DNA from: Treponema denticola
Lineage (GTDB): Bacteria > Spirochaetota > Spirochaetia > Treponematales > Treponemataceae
Length of the DNA stretch: 64,000 nt
NCBI RefSeq assembly: GCF_024181405.1
Contig: NZ_CP051302.1
Span: forward strand, 2,666,001 to 2,730,000
Reading direction: 5' to 3'
Numbering within the stretch: position 1 is the first letter of the stretch; the number at the start of each line of letters is the position of its first letter. Both the position numbers and the translations under genes were made by a program. A model generated the notes under the pieces. It saw nothing but the letters and a program-made list of their open reading frames with translations. It did not search any database and was not told the DNA's origin. This document shows, piece after piece, positions 53,459 through 62,097 of this stretch.

Positions 53459-53917
53459 ATGTTTGAAATGGAACCTGTTATAATAAAGAAAATATTTAAA
53501 AATCAGCCTCATTATATTCTTACATGGTCGCCTCTTACAAAGGCCGATAAGTACAAGATTAATCGTGCCGTTCCTGCAATGTCGGGTGTTTATGAACTTT
53601 ATAAAATGGATAAAGAAAAACATCTCAATCTTTTATCGGTAACCCATGCATGGTACGGCGGTTTAAGAAGCAATATCAGGGAAGCTATAGACCCCGATAC
53701 AAAAATAGATCCTGAAAGAAGAAAAATATTGGAAGACGACGATATAGAGCTTTATTACAGGTATTCATGCTCCGATTCTTTTGGGGACCTGTTGGATGTT
53801 GTCTGGTTTTTACATTCAACATATTTTCCTGATGATATTCGTGTAGAATCATCAAAGCGATATGAAAATTTTTTCCTTACAGAAAGAGCTCCCGATAAGG
53901 TTTACTGGCTGGAATAA
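53459..53917 (+). CDS. Conserved hypothetical protein
   Basis: 152 residues, soluble, no signal peptide. Notable segments are MSGVYELYKMDKEKHLNLLS, AWYGGLRSNIREAIDPD and a late FGDLLDVVWFLHSTYFPDD. The protein is rich in aromatic residues and charged pairs, but no family is recognised. It has no ribosome site, with TATAAT close to the start. It precedes the GH3 gene by 8 bp, so they are likely cotranscribed. Confidence 0.65.
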   Translation: MFEMEPVIIKKIFKNQPHYILTWSPLTKADKYKINRAVPAMSGVYELYKMDKEKHLNLLSVTHAWYGGLRSNIREAIDPDTKIDPERRKILEDDDIELYYRYSCSDSFGDLLDVVWFLHSTYFPDDIRVESSKRYENFFLTERAPDKVYWLE

Positions 53918-53925
53918 ATAAACTT

Positions 53926-55599
53926 ATGAAAACCGAATTCTCACTTGCAAAAAAGAGCATACTATTTTTTTTATGTATTTTTTTATTGGCGGTCGATTTG
54001 AACTCCGCTTCTTTCGTAAAACGATTACCCAACTTTTACGATAATGTACCGAACGAAGAACTGGCAGCCGAAATAGTCGAAAACATGACCGATGAGGAAC
54101 TTTTGGCTCAAACCTTTATGTTCGGCTGGGCAGGCCAAGATCCCGGTGACTTACTTTTGTCATGGATTCAAGACTCCGGATTGGGCAGTATCAAAGTTTT
54201 CGGCTGGAATACCGGCGATTCCCTCAAACTTGCAAAATCCATTTCCATTTTACAAAAAAAATCTCTCGAAGGAAGATTCGGTATCCCGCTTTTTGTTGCA
54301 ACTGATCAAGAAGGAGGCTGGGTTCGGCATGTAAAGGGACTGACCTCTGAAACTCCCGGAAATCTTGCAATAGGAGCATCGGGCATACCTCAAGATTCTT
54401 ACTATTCCGGCTATTATATTTCAAGAGAAATAAGGGCGCTAGGCATAAACTTAAACTTTGCACCGACAGTCGACCTTTTAACGGACCATGACTCGTCAAT
54501 AATAGGCCCGCGCTCTTTCGGAGATTCCCCTAATGCTGCAGGAATATTAGGCGCCGCCTTTGTACGAGGAAGCAGGGATGCAGGCGTTCTTACAACGGCA
54601 AAACATTTTCCGGGACACGGAGATACCAGCATCGACAGTCACGGCCGTCTGCCTAAAATCGACATATCCGAAGAAACTTTCCGCAACAGGGAACTGATTC
54701 CTTTTAAATATCTGATAGATGCCGGCGTACCTGCAATTATGACAGGACACTTAAACTTTTCATCAATCTTACCCAATGGAGAACCTGCAACATTTTCCAA
54801 ATATCTTTTAACGGATATACTGCGCGGAGAAATGGGTTTTAAAGGACTTATAATAACCGACGACATGATGATGCACGGGGCAATGAATTTTGCAGGAGGT
54901 ATTGCAAAGGCTGTTAAAATGGCCTTAGAAGCCGGAAACGATATAATTGAGTCTTCTACAACGCCTCGGCACTATCAAGCTTTTTGGAAGGATAATATCA
55001 GGGCAATGAAGGAGGAACCTCAATTTAAAGAAAGGGTAAAGGATGCAGCCTTTAGAATTTTACTTGAAAAATTGAAGTATTTTAAAAGCGATAACTATGT
55101 TCCCATTCTGCCCGATATAGAAAAACTGGATGAAAGAATTCCCGATAAGGAAGGCCAAAAATTCTTTTTGAGTTTGGCCGGCCGTGCCACTACAATAGTG
55201 CGTGCTGCCGATATCCCTTTTAAGCCTGAAGAAAATGAGGATATACTTCTTGTATCTGCCTATAAAGATTTTTTTAAATATGGTTTAAAGCGTTTCCCCA
55301 AGGCAAAAATAATTGAAGTAGACTCAGCCTATTACCACGCACGGAACTTTGATACAATTATCTTTTGCCTTTCCGATAAATATTCTTTAGGGGTTTTGCA
55401 AAAAATAATGTACTCCTATCCCAAGAAAAAATACATAGTTATCTCGGTTTTATCTCCTGCATTTTTGGTAAAGGTCCCTAAAGTCCAAACGGCAATAGCC
55501 ATTTACAGTTATTCGCCGGCATCCTTTACTGCTGCATTCGGAGCTCTTTGCGGAGACTTTATCCCTAACGGAAAACTTCCTATTTCAGGAATAGAGTAA
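53926..55599 (+). CDS. Glycoside hydrolase family 3, beta-N-acetylhexosaminidase type
   Basis: 557 residues. An N-terminal hydrophobic segment (SILFFLCIFLLAVDLNSASF) suggests export or a membrane anchor. The GH3 core has the NagZ-like loop KHFPGHGDTSIDSHGRLP, which holds the His/Asp pair specific to N-acetylhexosaminidases, and the nucleophile Asp in GLIITDDMMMHGA. A C-terminal domain of about 200 residues follows. It likely removes N-acetylglucosamine from peptidoglycan fragments or glycans. The stop shares one base with the next start. Confidence 0.88.
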   Translation: MKTEFSLAKKSILFFLCIFLLAVDLNSASFVKRLPNFYDNVPNEELAAEIVENMTDEELLAQTFMFGWAGQDPGDLLLSWIQDSGLGSIKVFGWNTGDSLKLAKSISILQKKSLEGRFGIPLFVATDQEGGWVRHVKGLTSETPGNLAIGASGIPQDSYYSGYYISREIRALGINLNFAPTVDLLTDHDSSIIGPRSFGDSPNAAGILGAAFVRGSRDAGVLTTAKHFPGHGDTSIDSHGRLPKIDISEETFRNRELIPFKYLIDAGVPAIMTGHLNFSSILPNGEPATFSKYLLTDILRGEMGFKGLIITDDMMMHGAMNFAGGIAKAVKMALEAGNDIIESSTTPRHYQAFWKDNIRAMKEEPQFKERVKDAAFRILLEKLKYFKSDNYVPILPDIEKLDERIPDKEGQKFFLSLAGRATTIVRAADIPFKPEENEDILLVSAYKDFFKYGLKRFPKAKIIEVDSAYYHARNFDTIIFCLSDKYSLGVLQKIMYSYPKKKYIVISVLSPAFLVKVPKVQTAIAIYSYSPASFTAAFGALCGDFIPNGKLPISGIE

Positions 55600-56495
55600 T
55601 GAAATGCTCGGTTATTCACCTTACAAATAAAAATATAGATCTCTTTATAGATAACATTCTTCCTTACGAGTACCTATGCATAAACCTTGCCGAATGCCTA
55701 AAAAAACAAAAAAGATTTTTTGATACGGGACAAGAGCTTTTTACATTTATAAAGGCTGACATTTTTTTTTCACGCGATAAAGAATTTATAGGTGTTTTGT
55801 TTTTGGCAGCCCACGGCGTTTTACTCCATTGTTTTACCAAAGAAATTACTCACGATATTGCAAAATATATAAAAAATAATTTTTTAAGGCACACAGAACC
55901 TCTTTCCGTAATGGGAGAAAAAAACACATCCATTTATTTGGAACAATTAATAAATGAAAGCCTGTCTCTTGTGCCGAGCCGGTTTGAAAACTACAAACTG
56001 CTTACGCTCAAAACAAAACCTTTAACACCGAACTTTTTTTGCACAAGAGCTTCCGATAATCTGAATACCAAATTGGAATTTATAAAACCGCAGATTGAAG
56101 ATGCGGAACTTCTCTGTCCTATGGAAATAGAATACAATGAATCGGAAGTCTTGGCTCCCGGAGTAAAAGCCTCTCACGAATCATGTCTAAAGCTATTAAA
56201 AAAAAGAATAAACAACCATGCCCTATATGCAGTAAAAAAAGACGGTAAGTATATTGCAAAGGCCGGAATAAACGCATCCGGTTTTAGATGGAATCAAATA
56301 GGCGGAGTATTTACAATTCCTGAATATAGAAATAAGGGTGTGGGAGCTGCAAACATGATGATGCTGACAAATGACTGTTTCCAATATAACAAAAAGTGTG
56401 CTCTTTTTGTAAAAATTAAAAATCCGGCAGCAAGGCAAATGTATAAAAAAATAGGATTTACCGAATCATGTGATTTTAGAATTTCATATTTTTAG
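55599..56495 (+). CDS. GNAT-domain protein, two-part
   Basis: 298 residues. The C-terminal part (about 165-298) is a GNAT fold with IAKAGINASGFRWNQIGGVF, IPEYRNKGVGAANMMML (acetyl-CoA loop) and NPAARQMYKKIGF. The N-terminal 160 residues are unlike GNAT and may bind substrate. It is read in the same transcript as the GH3 gene (1-bp overlap), suggesting a linked envelope or sugar function, but the substrate is unknown. Confidence 0.8.
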   Translation: MKCSVIHLTNKNIDLFIDNILPYEYLCINLAECLKKQKRFFDTGQELFTFIKADIFFSRDKEFIGVLFLAAHGVLLHCFTKEITHDIAKYIKNNFLRHTEPLSVMGEKNTSIYLEQLINESLSLVPSRFENYKLLTLKTKPLTPNFFCTRASDNLNTKLEFIKPQIEDAELLCPMEIEYNESEVLAPGVKASHESCLKLLKKRINNHALYAVKKDGKYIAKAGINASGFRWNQIGGVFTIPEYRNKGVGAANMMMLTNDCFQYNKKCALFVKIKNPAARQMYKKIGFTESCDFRISYF

Positions 56496-56526
56496 ATTTG
56501 TCATCTAATTTTTAAAAGAGTTTATT

Positions 56527-57096
56527 TTAAAAATTTGCTAAAAAGAACATTGCAAGCAAGGAAGCATATCTGGCCTTTTCTTCGGATATAATTTCAACCT
56601 TTGAAAGACGAGTAACATAATACCAAAAAAATCCGAAGTCGGGATCAATGCGGAAGGCATACTCCACAAAAGAATCGGTTTTTACCAAATCTCCAAAAAG
56701 AAGGGTAACAACATCGTGCAAAATTGCAAAGCAATCTTCAAACGATTCCTTGTATGCGGCAGAATGCTCCGAGCTTATCAGTTTTTCACATAAACAATTT
56801 ATCCTGTACAAGGTATCTTCTTTACATTCTTCATCATCTTTTTCAACCCAAGTTTTTTGTACAAGAAGCTGAATGTTTTTCCTAAAACTTTCTATCAAGT
56901 TTTTTTCGGCATCTACATTGGTTTTATCCGTATAAATTTCAAAAGAAGCGCCTCGGCCGAAGGCCTTTGATATTTTTAAAGCCGACGCAGCAATTTCATT
57001 ATCGGCAGCATCTATAAATTTAGGAATTTCAAGAACTGCTATATCTTTTATTTCGGGAGACATCAAAAATTCATCACTAAATATCGGATCAACCAT
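56527..57096 (-). CDS. Conserved helical protein of unknown function
   Basis: 189 residues, acidic, largely helical, no signal peptide or membrane segment. Four cysteines lie in the middle (for example RINCLCEKL and EDCFAILHD), but not in a metal-binding spacing I recognise. No family is known to me. It is on the minus strand, convergent with the GNAT gene, and separated by 56 bp from the CDP-alcohol phosphotransferase gene upstream, with which it may share a transcript. Confidence 0.6.
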   Translation of the reverse strand: MVDPIFSDEFLMSPEIKDIAVLEIPKFIDAADNEIAASALKISKAFGRGASFEIYTDKTNVDAEKNLIESFRKNIQLLVQKTWVEKDDEECKEDTLYRINCLCEKLISSEHSAAYKESFEDCFAILHDVVTLLFGDLVKTDSFVEYAFRIDPDFGFFWYYVTRLSKVEIISEEKARYASLLAMFFLANF

Positions 57097-57152
57097 GGCT
57101 ATACCTTGCTATTTTATCAAGATTTTGTCAATACCTTAAAAGCATTTTTTAA

Positions 57153-58154
57153 TTACTTTTTTAAAGGAATAGGATTTTTCCAATACCAACAATGTTTATA
57201 CTTCTTAAAGAAAATAAGAAACCTTATGATTATTCTAACCAAAAGATAAACAATTTGTATAACTTGAATAATCCTAGAATAGTCAAACACTACAAAATAT
57301 AGAATACAGCTGATAGGTACCAAAAAGTCCGGTAAGGATTCTTTTACTTTTTCTGCTGTAGCCGATAAAATCGACTGAATGAACAGAACATTATAAAATG
57401 TAATAATTAGTGTTTGCACAAATATCGGTGCCTGTACTTTCCAAACTAAAACGGCGCCTATGAGGGCAGAAAAGAAAAGATGTAAAACTAAGCGGATGCT
57501 TATTTTTTTTGTCTTAAAAATAGCTATAAGACCTGTAAGCCAAGCTGCTCCAAAACCCATAAACATAATTATGTATGGAATACTAAACGTAAAAAAAATA
57601 TTTTTTAAACTGCTCTCTCTCATAAAAGAAAAAGAAGCAAGGGCAGCCATAATTGCAATGACCATCGTTCCTTCACTCGTACTAAAAGTTGAAAACTGCA
57701 TCACTCCGTCTTTAAACCGTCCCCAAAATGTTCCTATCTGTCCCAAATATAAAAATTGATATACACAAAAAAGCAAAACCGGATTTGTAACTCTAAAACA
57801 AAGCATTAGGGTACCGGTAAGGAAGCCTGTAACAAAGCTATCCAAAAAATGATCAAAGTATTCGCCAAGCGGGGAGCCGGTTTTTGTACGTCTTGCCTGT
57901 ACTCCATCCGAACAGTCTCCTACAATATAAATCCAGCAAAAAATAGGAATCAACCACAAAAACCTATAAGTATTATGAAGATAATTTAGATAAGCGATAA
58001 TAAATGAAAGCACAACAAAGCTATTGGAAAAGATAGTTATTAGATTTGCCGGAATTGATTCAGGTAAAATTTTTATAAGAGGAAACACAAAATACCTGTA
58101 AACCAGAGGGCTAAGTAATGATCTATCCTCTGCACTGTAGGAGTAATTTTCCAT
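57153..58154 (-). CDS. CDP-alcohol phosphotransferase (aminoalcohol phosphotransferase-like)
   Basis: 333 residues with about eight to ten membrane segments. The catalytic motif [20 protein letters not shown] continues to two further Asp residues, matching D-x2-DG-x2-AR-x8-G-x3-D-x3-D. The opening segment [17 protein letters not shown] resembles eukaryotic choline/ethanolamine phosphotransferases, and the length also fits. T. denticola is known to make phosphatidylcholine by a CDP-choline route, so this is a candidate for that final step, but other CDP-alcohol enzymes cannot be excluded. It follows glyS by 12 bp. Confidence 0.82.
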   Translation of the reverse strand: MENYSYSAEDRSLLSPLVYRYFVFPLIKILPESIPANLITIFSNSFVVLSFIIAYLNYLHNTYRFLWLIPIFCWIYIVGDCSDGVQARRTKTGSPLGEYFDHFLDSFVTGFLTGTLMLCFRVTNPVLLFCVYQFLYLGQIGTFWGRFKDGVMQFSTFSTSEGTMVIAIMAALASFSFMRESSLKNIFFTFSIPYIIMFMGFGAAWLTGLIAIFKTKKISIRLVLHLFFSALIGAVLVWKVQAPIFVQTLIITFYNVLFIQSILSATAEKVKESLPDFLVPISCILYFVVFDYSRIIQVIQIVYLLVRIIIRFLIFFKKYKHCWYWKNPIPLKK

Positions 58155-58166
58155 TTGCGATTCTTT

Positions 58167-59522
58167 TTACTTTACCCTTTTATAGTTTTTAATTTCGGTT
58201 TTTATTCGTGAAATTAATTCCGTTCTGGTAATTCTAACTTGCTCCATAGAATCTCTAAAGCGCACAGTAACCGTATTATCTTCTTTTGAATCATAATCTA
58301 CAGTTACGCAAAAAGGAGTTCCGACCTCATCTTGGCGTCGGTATCTTTTTCCGATAGCTCCTGACTGGTCATAATCGGTTTTAAATTCTTCTTTAAGCTC
58401 ATTTCTAATTTCTTCGGCCAATTCTGCAAGTCCGTCTTTTTTCATCAAGGGAAGAACGGCAACGGTTATAGGAGCAATATTAGGATGGAAGTGTAATACG
58501 GTTCTCCAATCATCATCATTTCCCTTATCGGCAACCTTTTCTTCATCATAGGCATCACAAATAAACATAAGAACATTTCGCGTCAAGCCTGCCGAAGTTT
58601 CAATTATGTACGGAATATATTTTTCGTTTCCGTTATCTTGATCGATGTATTGCATATCCTTGCCTGAATACTCGGTATGACGTGTAAGGTCATAGTTAGT
58701 TCGGTTATGCACGCCTTCAAGCTCCTTAAAGCCCATCGGGAATTCGTATTCGATATCATAAGCATCTTTTGCATAATGAGCAAGTTCGTCCTTACCGTGC
58801 TGATGCCACTGGAGCTTATTTGTTCTTACCCCGTATTTTTCATAGAATGCCCAGCGCTGTTTTTTCCAATAGTCAAACCACTCGTCATCAGTTCCGGGTT
58901 TTACAAAAAACTGCATCTCCATCTGTTCAAATTCGCAGGTTCTAAAGATAAAGTTTTTTGTAACAATTTCGTTTCTAAAAGCCTTTCCGATTTGAGCGAT
59001 ACCGAAGGGAATCTTCATCCTGTTTGATTGAATAATATTTTTATAGTTTACATAAATACCTTGGGCAGTTTCGGGACGGAGATAGATAACGCTTGAATTA
59101 TCGTCTGTGGGCCCGATGTGAGTTTTAAACATAAGGTTGAATTTACGAGTATCCGTAAGCTCGCCGCCGCAATCGGGGCAAACTTTTTTTTCAAGGTTTT
59201 CAGGAGGTAAATGGTCTGCTCTAAAGCGGGATTTACATTTTTTGCAGTCTACAAGAGGATCGGTAAAATTTTCAACATGACCTGAAGCCTCCCATGTGCG
59301 GGGATGCATCAAAATTGCGGCGTCAAGTCCTACTATATTATCATGAAGCTGGGTCATTTCTTTCCACCAAGCACGGGAAACATTGTTTTTTAACTCTATA
59401 CCTAAGGGGCCGTAATCCCATGCACCGTTCTGTCCTCCGTAAATTTCGGATGATTGAAAAACAAAACCTCTTCTTTTACAAAGACTTACAATTTTTTCCA
59501 TTGAAATTTTATGATCTTCCAT
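58167..59522 (-). CDS. glyS: Glycyl-tRNA synthetase (homodimeric class II)
   Basis: 451 residues. Class II motifs include YGGQNGAWDYGPLGIELKNN (glycine pocket start), FRNEIVTKNFIFRTCEFEQM (motif 2 region) and ETSAGLTRNVLMF (motif 3 region). A zinc-type insert has two CxxC pairs (CKKC and CPDC). The C-terminal anticodon-binding domain begins near ITVAVLPLM. It charges tRNA-Gly. A promoter with TTGTAT and TATAAT lies just upstream. Confidence 0.95.
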   Translation of the reverse strand: MEDHKISMEKIVSLCKRRGFVFQSSEIYGGQNGAWDYGPLGIELKNNVSRAWWKEMTQLHDNIVGLDAAILMHPRTWEASGHVENFTDPLVDCKKCKSRFRADHLPPENLEKKVCPDCGGELTDTRKFNLMFKTHIGPTDDNSSVIYLRPETAQGIYVNYKNIIQSNRMKIPFGIAQIGKAFRNEIVTKNFIFRTCEFEQMEMQFFVKPGTDDEWFDYWKKQRWAFYEKYGVRTNKLQWHQHGKDELAHYAKDAYDIEYEFPMGFKELEGVHNRTNYDLTRHTEYSGKDMQYIDQDNGNEKYIPYIIETSAGLTRNVLMFICDAYDEEKVADKGNDDDWRTVLHFHPNIAPITVAVLPLMKKDGLAELAEEIRNELKEEFKTDYDQSGAIGKRYRRQDEVGTPFCVTVDYDSKEDNTVTVRFRDSMEQVRITRTELISRIKTEIKNYKRVK

Positions 59523-59555
59523 AATTTATCTCCCTTATTGCAATTATAAGTGTGA

Positions 59556-59584
59556 ATTATAGTCTTTTTTTTATCTTTATACAA
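59556..59584 (-). promoter_or_regulatory. Promoter of glyS
   Basis: On the minus strand, -35 TTGTAT (59584-59579) and -10 TATAAT (59561-59556) are separated by 17 bp. Confidence 0.75.
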
Positions 59585-59616
59585 GTACCGATTAAAAGTA
59601 CCGATTAAAACGGTAC
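59584..59616. repeat. Two 13-bp direct repeats and an inverted half-site between glyS and fhs
   Basis: AGTACCGATTAAA occurs head-to-tail at 59584-59596 and 59597-59609. It is followed by CGGTAC (59611-59616), which pairs with the GTACCG of the second copy. The array touches the -35 of glyS and lies about 50 bp upstream of the fhs -35, a position suited to an operator. Confidence 0.5.
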
Positions 59617-59667
59617 GCATTACTTTATAAATTGTAAGAGGTATTGCCCAAAAAAAGAATTTTATAG

Positions 59668-59696
59668 TTGCAAATATCGGATTTTTGTGTCATAAT
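59668..59696 (+). promoter_or_regulatory. Promoter of fhs (leaderless candidate)
   Basis: The -35 is TTGCAA (59668-59673), the spacer is 17 bp and the -10 is CATAAT (59691-59696). The expected start falls on or within a base of the ATG at 59703, and no ribosome site is present. Confidence 0.65.
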
Positions 59697-59702
59697 ATTT
59701 AC

Positions 59703-61367
59703 ATGAAAACTGATATAGAAATAGCTAGAGACGCGAAGCTAAACAAAATCGCTGAAATTGCAGACGGTTTAGGGATTCATGACGATAATGTCATTCCCTA
59801 TGGAAAGTATATAGCCAAGGTTCCCTATAGCGTTATAGATGATGCAAAGGTAAAAAAGAATAATTTAATCCTTGTTACCGCCATCACGCCTACAAAGGCC
59901 GGAATAGGAAAAACGACCGTTTCTATCGGCCTTGCCTTGGGCTTAAACAAGATCGGAAAGAAGGCTGTTGCAGCCTTGAGGGAGCCCTCTTTGGGTCCTT
60001 GTTTCGGTATGAAGGGAGGTGCAGCAGGAGGCGGCTATGCTCAAGTTTTGCCTATGGAAGACATTAACCTCCACTTTACGGGAGACTTCCATGCTATTAC
60101 TTCGGCTCATAACATGATAAGCGCCCTTTTTGATAACTACATTTTCAGAGCTCAAGGAACTCCGAAGGCTATAAAAACCGTACTTTGGAAAAGAGTTTTG
60201 GATGTTAACGACAGAAACTTACGCCAAGTTGTTACCGGCTTAGGAGAGGGTAACGGCGTAGTAATGGAATCGGGCTTTGATATTACGCCTGCTTCCGAAA
60301 TTATGGCTATTTTCTGCCTTGCAAAAGACATTGAAGATTTACGCCGAAGAATCGAAAATATCATATTGGGTTATGATACCGAAAACAATGCCGTAAAGGT
60401 AAAAGATTTAGGTATTGCAGGTTCAATAGTAGTTCTTTTAAAGAATGCCATCAACCCCAACCTTGTACAAACAACGGAAAATACTCCTGCCTTTATCCAC
60501 GGCGGCCCCTTTGCAAACATTGCTCACGGCTGTAACTCCGTAATAGCGACGAAAACAGCCCTTACCTATGGAGAATATGTAATTACCGAAGCAGGCTTCG
60601 CCGCAGACCTCGGTGCCGAAAAATTCTTCGATATTAAATGCCGAAAAGCAGGTTTAAACCCGAAATTGACCGTAATTGCGGCTACTACAGGCGGGTTAAA
60701 AATGCACGGAGATGTTCCCGAAAAGGAAATATCAAAACCCAATGCAGAAGCCCTCAAAAAAGGCTTGGCCAACCTTGACAAGCACATTGAAAACATGAAA
60801 AAATTCGGACAGACTGTAGTTGTAGCCCTTAACAGATACGGCTATGATATTGACTCCGAATTGGATCTGGTTAGAAAGCACTGTGAAGCACAAGGTGTAG
60901 GCTTTGCCGTAAACAATGCCTTTGTTGAAGGCGGAAAAGGAGCCGTTGAACTTGCCGAGCTCGTTGTAAAGACCATCGAAACAAATCCGTCAAAACCATT
61001 AAAATTTGTTTACGAAGATAAGGACTCAATAAAAACAAAGATAGGAAAAATCTGCAAAGAAATCTATGGGGCTGCTGATGTTACATATTCGGGAGCTGCC
61101 GACAAGATGATCAAAAAGATTGAAGAAGCCGGAATGGCAGACTTCCCTGTTTGTGTCGCTAAAACACAGTATTCGTTCTCATCGGATCCTAAACTTTACG
61201 GAGTTCCTACAGGTTTTGAAATGAATGTCAGGGATATAGTTTTAAACTCGGGTTCCGAAATGATTGTAGCCATTATGGGCGACATGATGAGAATGCCGGG
61301 CCTTCCGAAAGACCCGCAGGCTGTCAGAATTGACCTTGTAAACGGAAATGTTGAAGGCTTGTCATAA
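59703..61367 (+). CDS. fhs: Formate-tetrahydrofolate ligase
   Basis: 554 residues from the ATG at 59703; a TTG at 59685 lies in the promoter and is rejected. The P-loop-like [20 protein letters not shown] is followed by [34 protein letters not shown] and a C-terminal [13 protein letters not shown], all conserved. It makes 10-formyl-THF from formate, THF and ATP; run in reverse it yields ATP. With the cyclodeaminase at 26258 it could recover energy from histidine-derived C1 units. Confidence 0.96.
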   Translation: MKTDIEIARDAKLNKIAEIADGLGIHDDNVIPYGKYIAKVPYSVIDDAKVKKNNLILVTAITPTKAGIGKTTVSIGLALGLNKIGKKAVAALREPSLGPCFGMKGGAAGGGYAQVLPMEDINLHFTGDFHAITSAHNMISALFDNYIFRAQGTPKAIKTVLWKRVLDVNDRNLRQVVTGLGEGNGVVMESGFDITPASEIMAIFCLAKDIEDLRRRIENIILGYDTENNAVKVKDLGIAGSIVVLLKNAINPNLVQTTENTPAFIHGGPFANIAHGCNSVIATKTALTYGEYVITEAGFAADLGAEKFFDIKCRKAGLNPKLTVIAATTGGLKMHGDVPEKEISKPNAEALKKGLANLDKHIENMKKFGQTVVVALNRYGYDIDSELDLVRKHCEAQGVGFAVNNAFVEGGKGAVELAELVVKTIETNPSKPLKFVYEDKDSIKTKIGKICKEIYGAADVTYSGAADKMIKKIEEAGMADFPVCVAKTQYSFSSDPKLYGVPTGFEMNVRDIVLNSGSEMIVAIMGDMMRMPGLPKDPQAVRIDLVNGNVEGLS

Positions 61368-61393
61368 AATTTGTTAAAAATATGCGATACTAT

Positions 61394-61422
61394 TTGATTT
61401 TTATAAAATAATGTCGTATAAT
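61394..61422 (+). promoter_or_regulatory. Promoter of the LysM lipoprotein gene
   Basis: The -35 is TTGATT (61394-61399) and the -10 is a consensus TATAAT (61417-61422), separated by 17 bp. An AAGGAG site precedes the ATG at 61459. Confidence 0.7.
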
Positions 61423-61458
61423 ATAAGACAGCTATAAATATTACTTAAGGAGTAAAAA

Positions 61459-61965
61459 ATGAAAAACATTTTGAAAATTTTGGCAATTATGGCCCTTTTT
61501 TCTTTTGTACTTACGAGCTGTGGAACCCCCCCCGCTCCTCCTCCCGAAGAAAAACCTGCACCCGTTGTTGTAGAAGAGCCTACACCGGCGCCGGAACCTG
61601 TAAAGGAACCCGAACCCGAACCCGAGCCAAAACCGGTTGTTGAAGAGCCGAGAGATGTACCCGTAAAGGAATATGTAGTTGTAGAAGGTGACACTCTGTC
61701 CGAAATTGCTTTGAAATTTTATGGAACAAGAGAAAAAGCATACTACTTCCCCATAATTATGACGCTCAACCCCGGTAAGATCCAGCATCCGGACAAACTT
61801 ACACCTAAGACCAAACTTTTAATCCCCGATTTTGAACTTTTCATGAAACACTCAGCTTCAAAAATGCTTGCAAGACCTGAGTTTGAAAAATGTATCAAAA
61901 TTTATGAGGATGAAGGAAAATCCGGAGTAGCAGAATCTTTAAGACGACGGCTTAAAGAGTTTTAA
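61459..61965 (+). CDS. LysM-domain lipoprotein with Pro/Glu-rich spacer
   Basis: 168 residues. The signal peptide ends in LTSC (Cys21), a lipobox. A spacer of about 45 residues is made of Pro, Glu and Val repeats (EPVKEPEPEPEPKP), suited to crossing a gap to the peptidoglycan. A LysM domain follows (VKEYVVVEGDTLSEIALKFY, then LTPKTKLLIPDF), and a short helical tail ends the protein. LysM binds peptidoglycan sugars. A strong terminator follows the gene, so it is monocistronic. Confidence 0.9.
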   Translation: MKNILKILAIMALFSFVLTSCGTPPAPPPEEKPAPVVVEEPTPAPEPVKEPEPEPEPKPVVEEPRDVPVKEYVVVEGDTLSEIALKFYGTREKAYYFPIIMTLNPGKIQHPDKLTPKTKLLIPDFELFMKHSASKMLARPEFEKCIKIYEDEGKSGVAESLRRRLKEF

Positions 61966-61973
61966 TTTTTGAT

Positions 61974-62006
61974 AAAAACTTCCTCCCTAGGGAGGAAGTT
62001 TTTTTT
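61974..62006 (+). terminator. Intrinsic terminator of the LysM lipoprotein gene
   Basis: An almost perfect palindrome has ACTTCCTCCC and GGGAGGAAGT as its stem core with a TA loop, preceded by A and followed by a run of eight T. Confidence 0.9.
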
Positions 62007-62027
62007 ATCCGTGCGGAGGCTTTAATA

Positions 62028-62048
62028 CCCCGACGCTCTGCGTCGGGG
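62028..62048. repeat. Strong GC hairpin in the leader of the M42 gene
   Basis: CCCCGACGC-TCT-GCGTCGGGG forms a 9-bp stem with a 3-nt loop. It ends about 50 nt before the ATG at 62098 and is followed by TTGTTGATT, which is a poor T-run. It may be a second terminator or a leader structure. Confidence 0.5.
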
Positions 62049-62097
62049 TTGTTGATTCCCGCAAAGCAATTTAAAAACAATCAGGAGAATCCAATTT

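Noticed and set aside
61401..61694. Minus-strand frame rich in Gly, Ser and Thr opposite the LysM lipoprotein.
   Set aside because: It mirrors the Pro/Glu codon repeats of the real gene on the plus strand, which has a promoter, lipobox and LysM domain.
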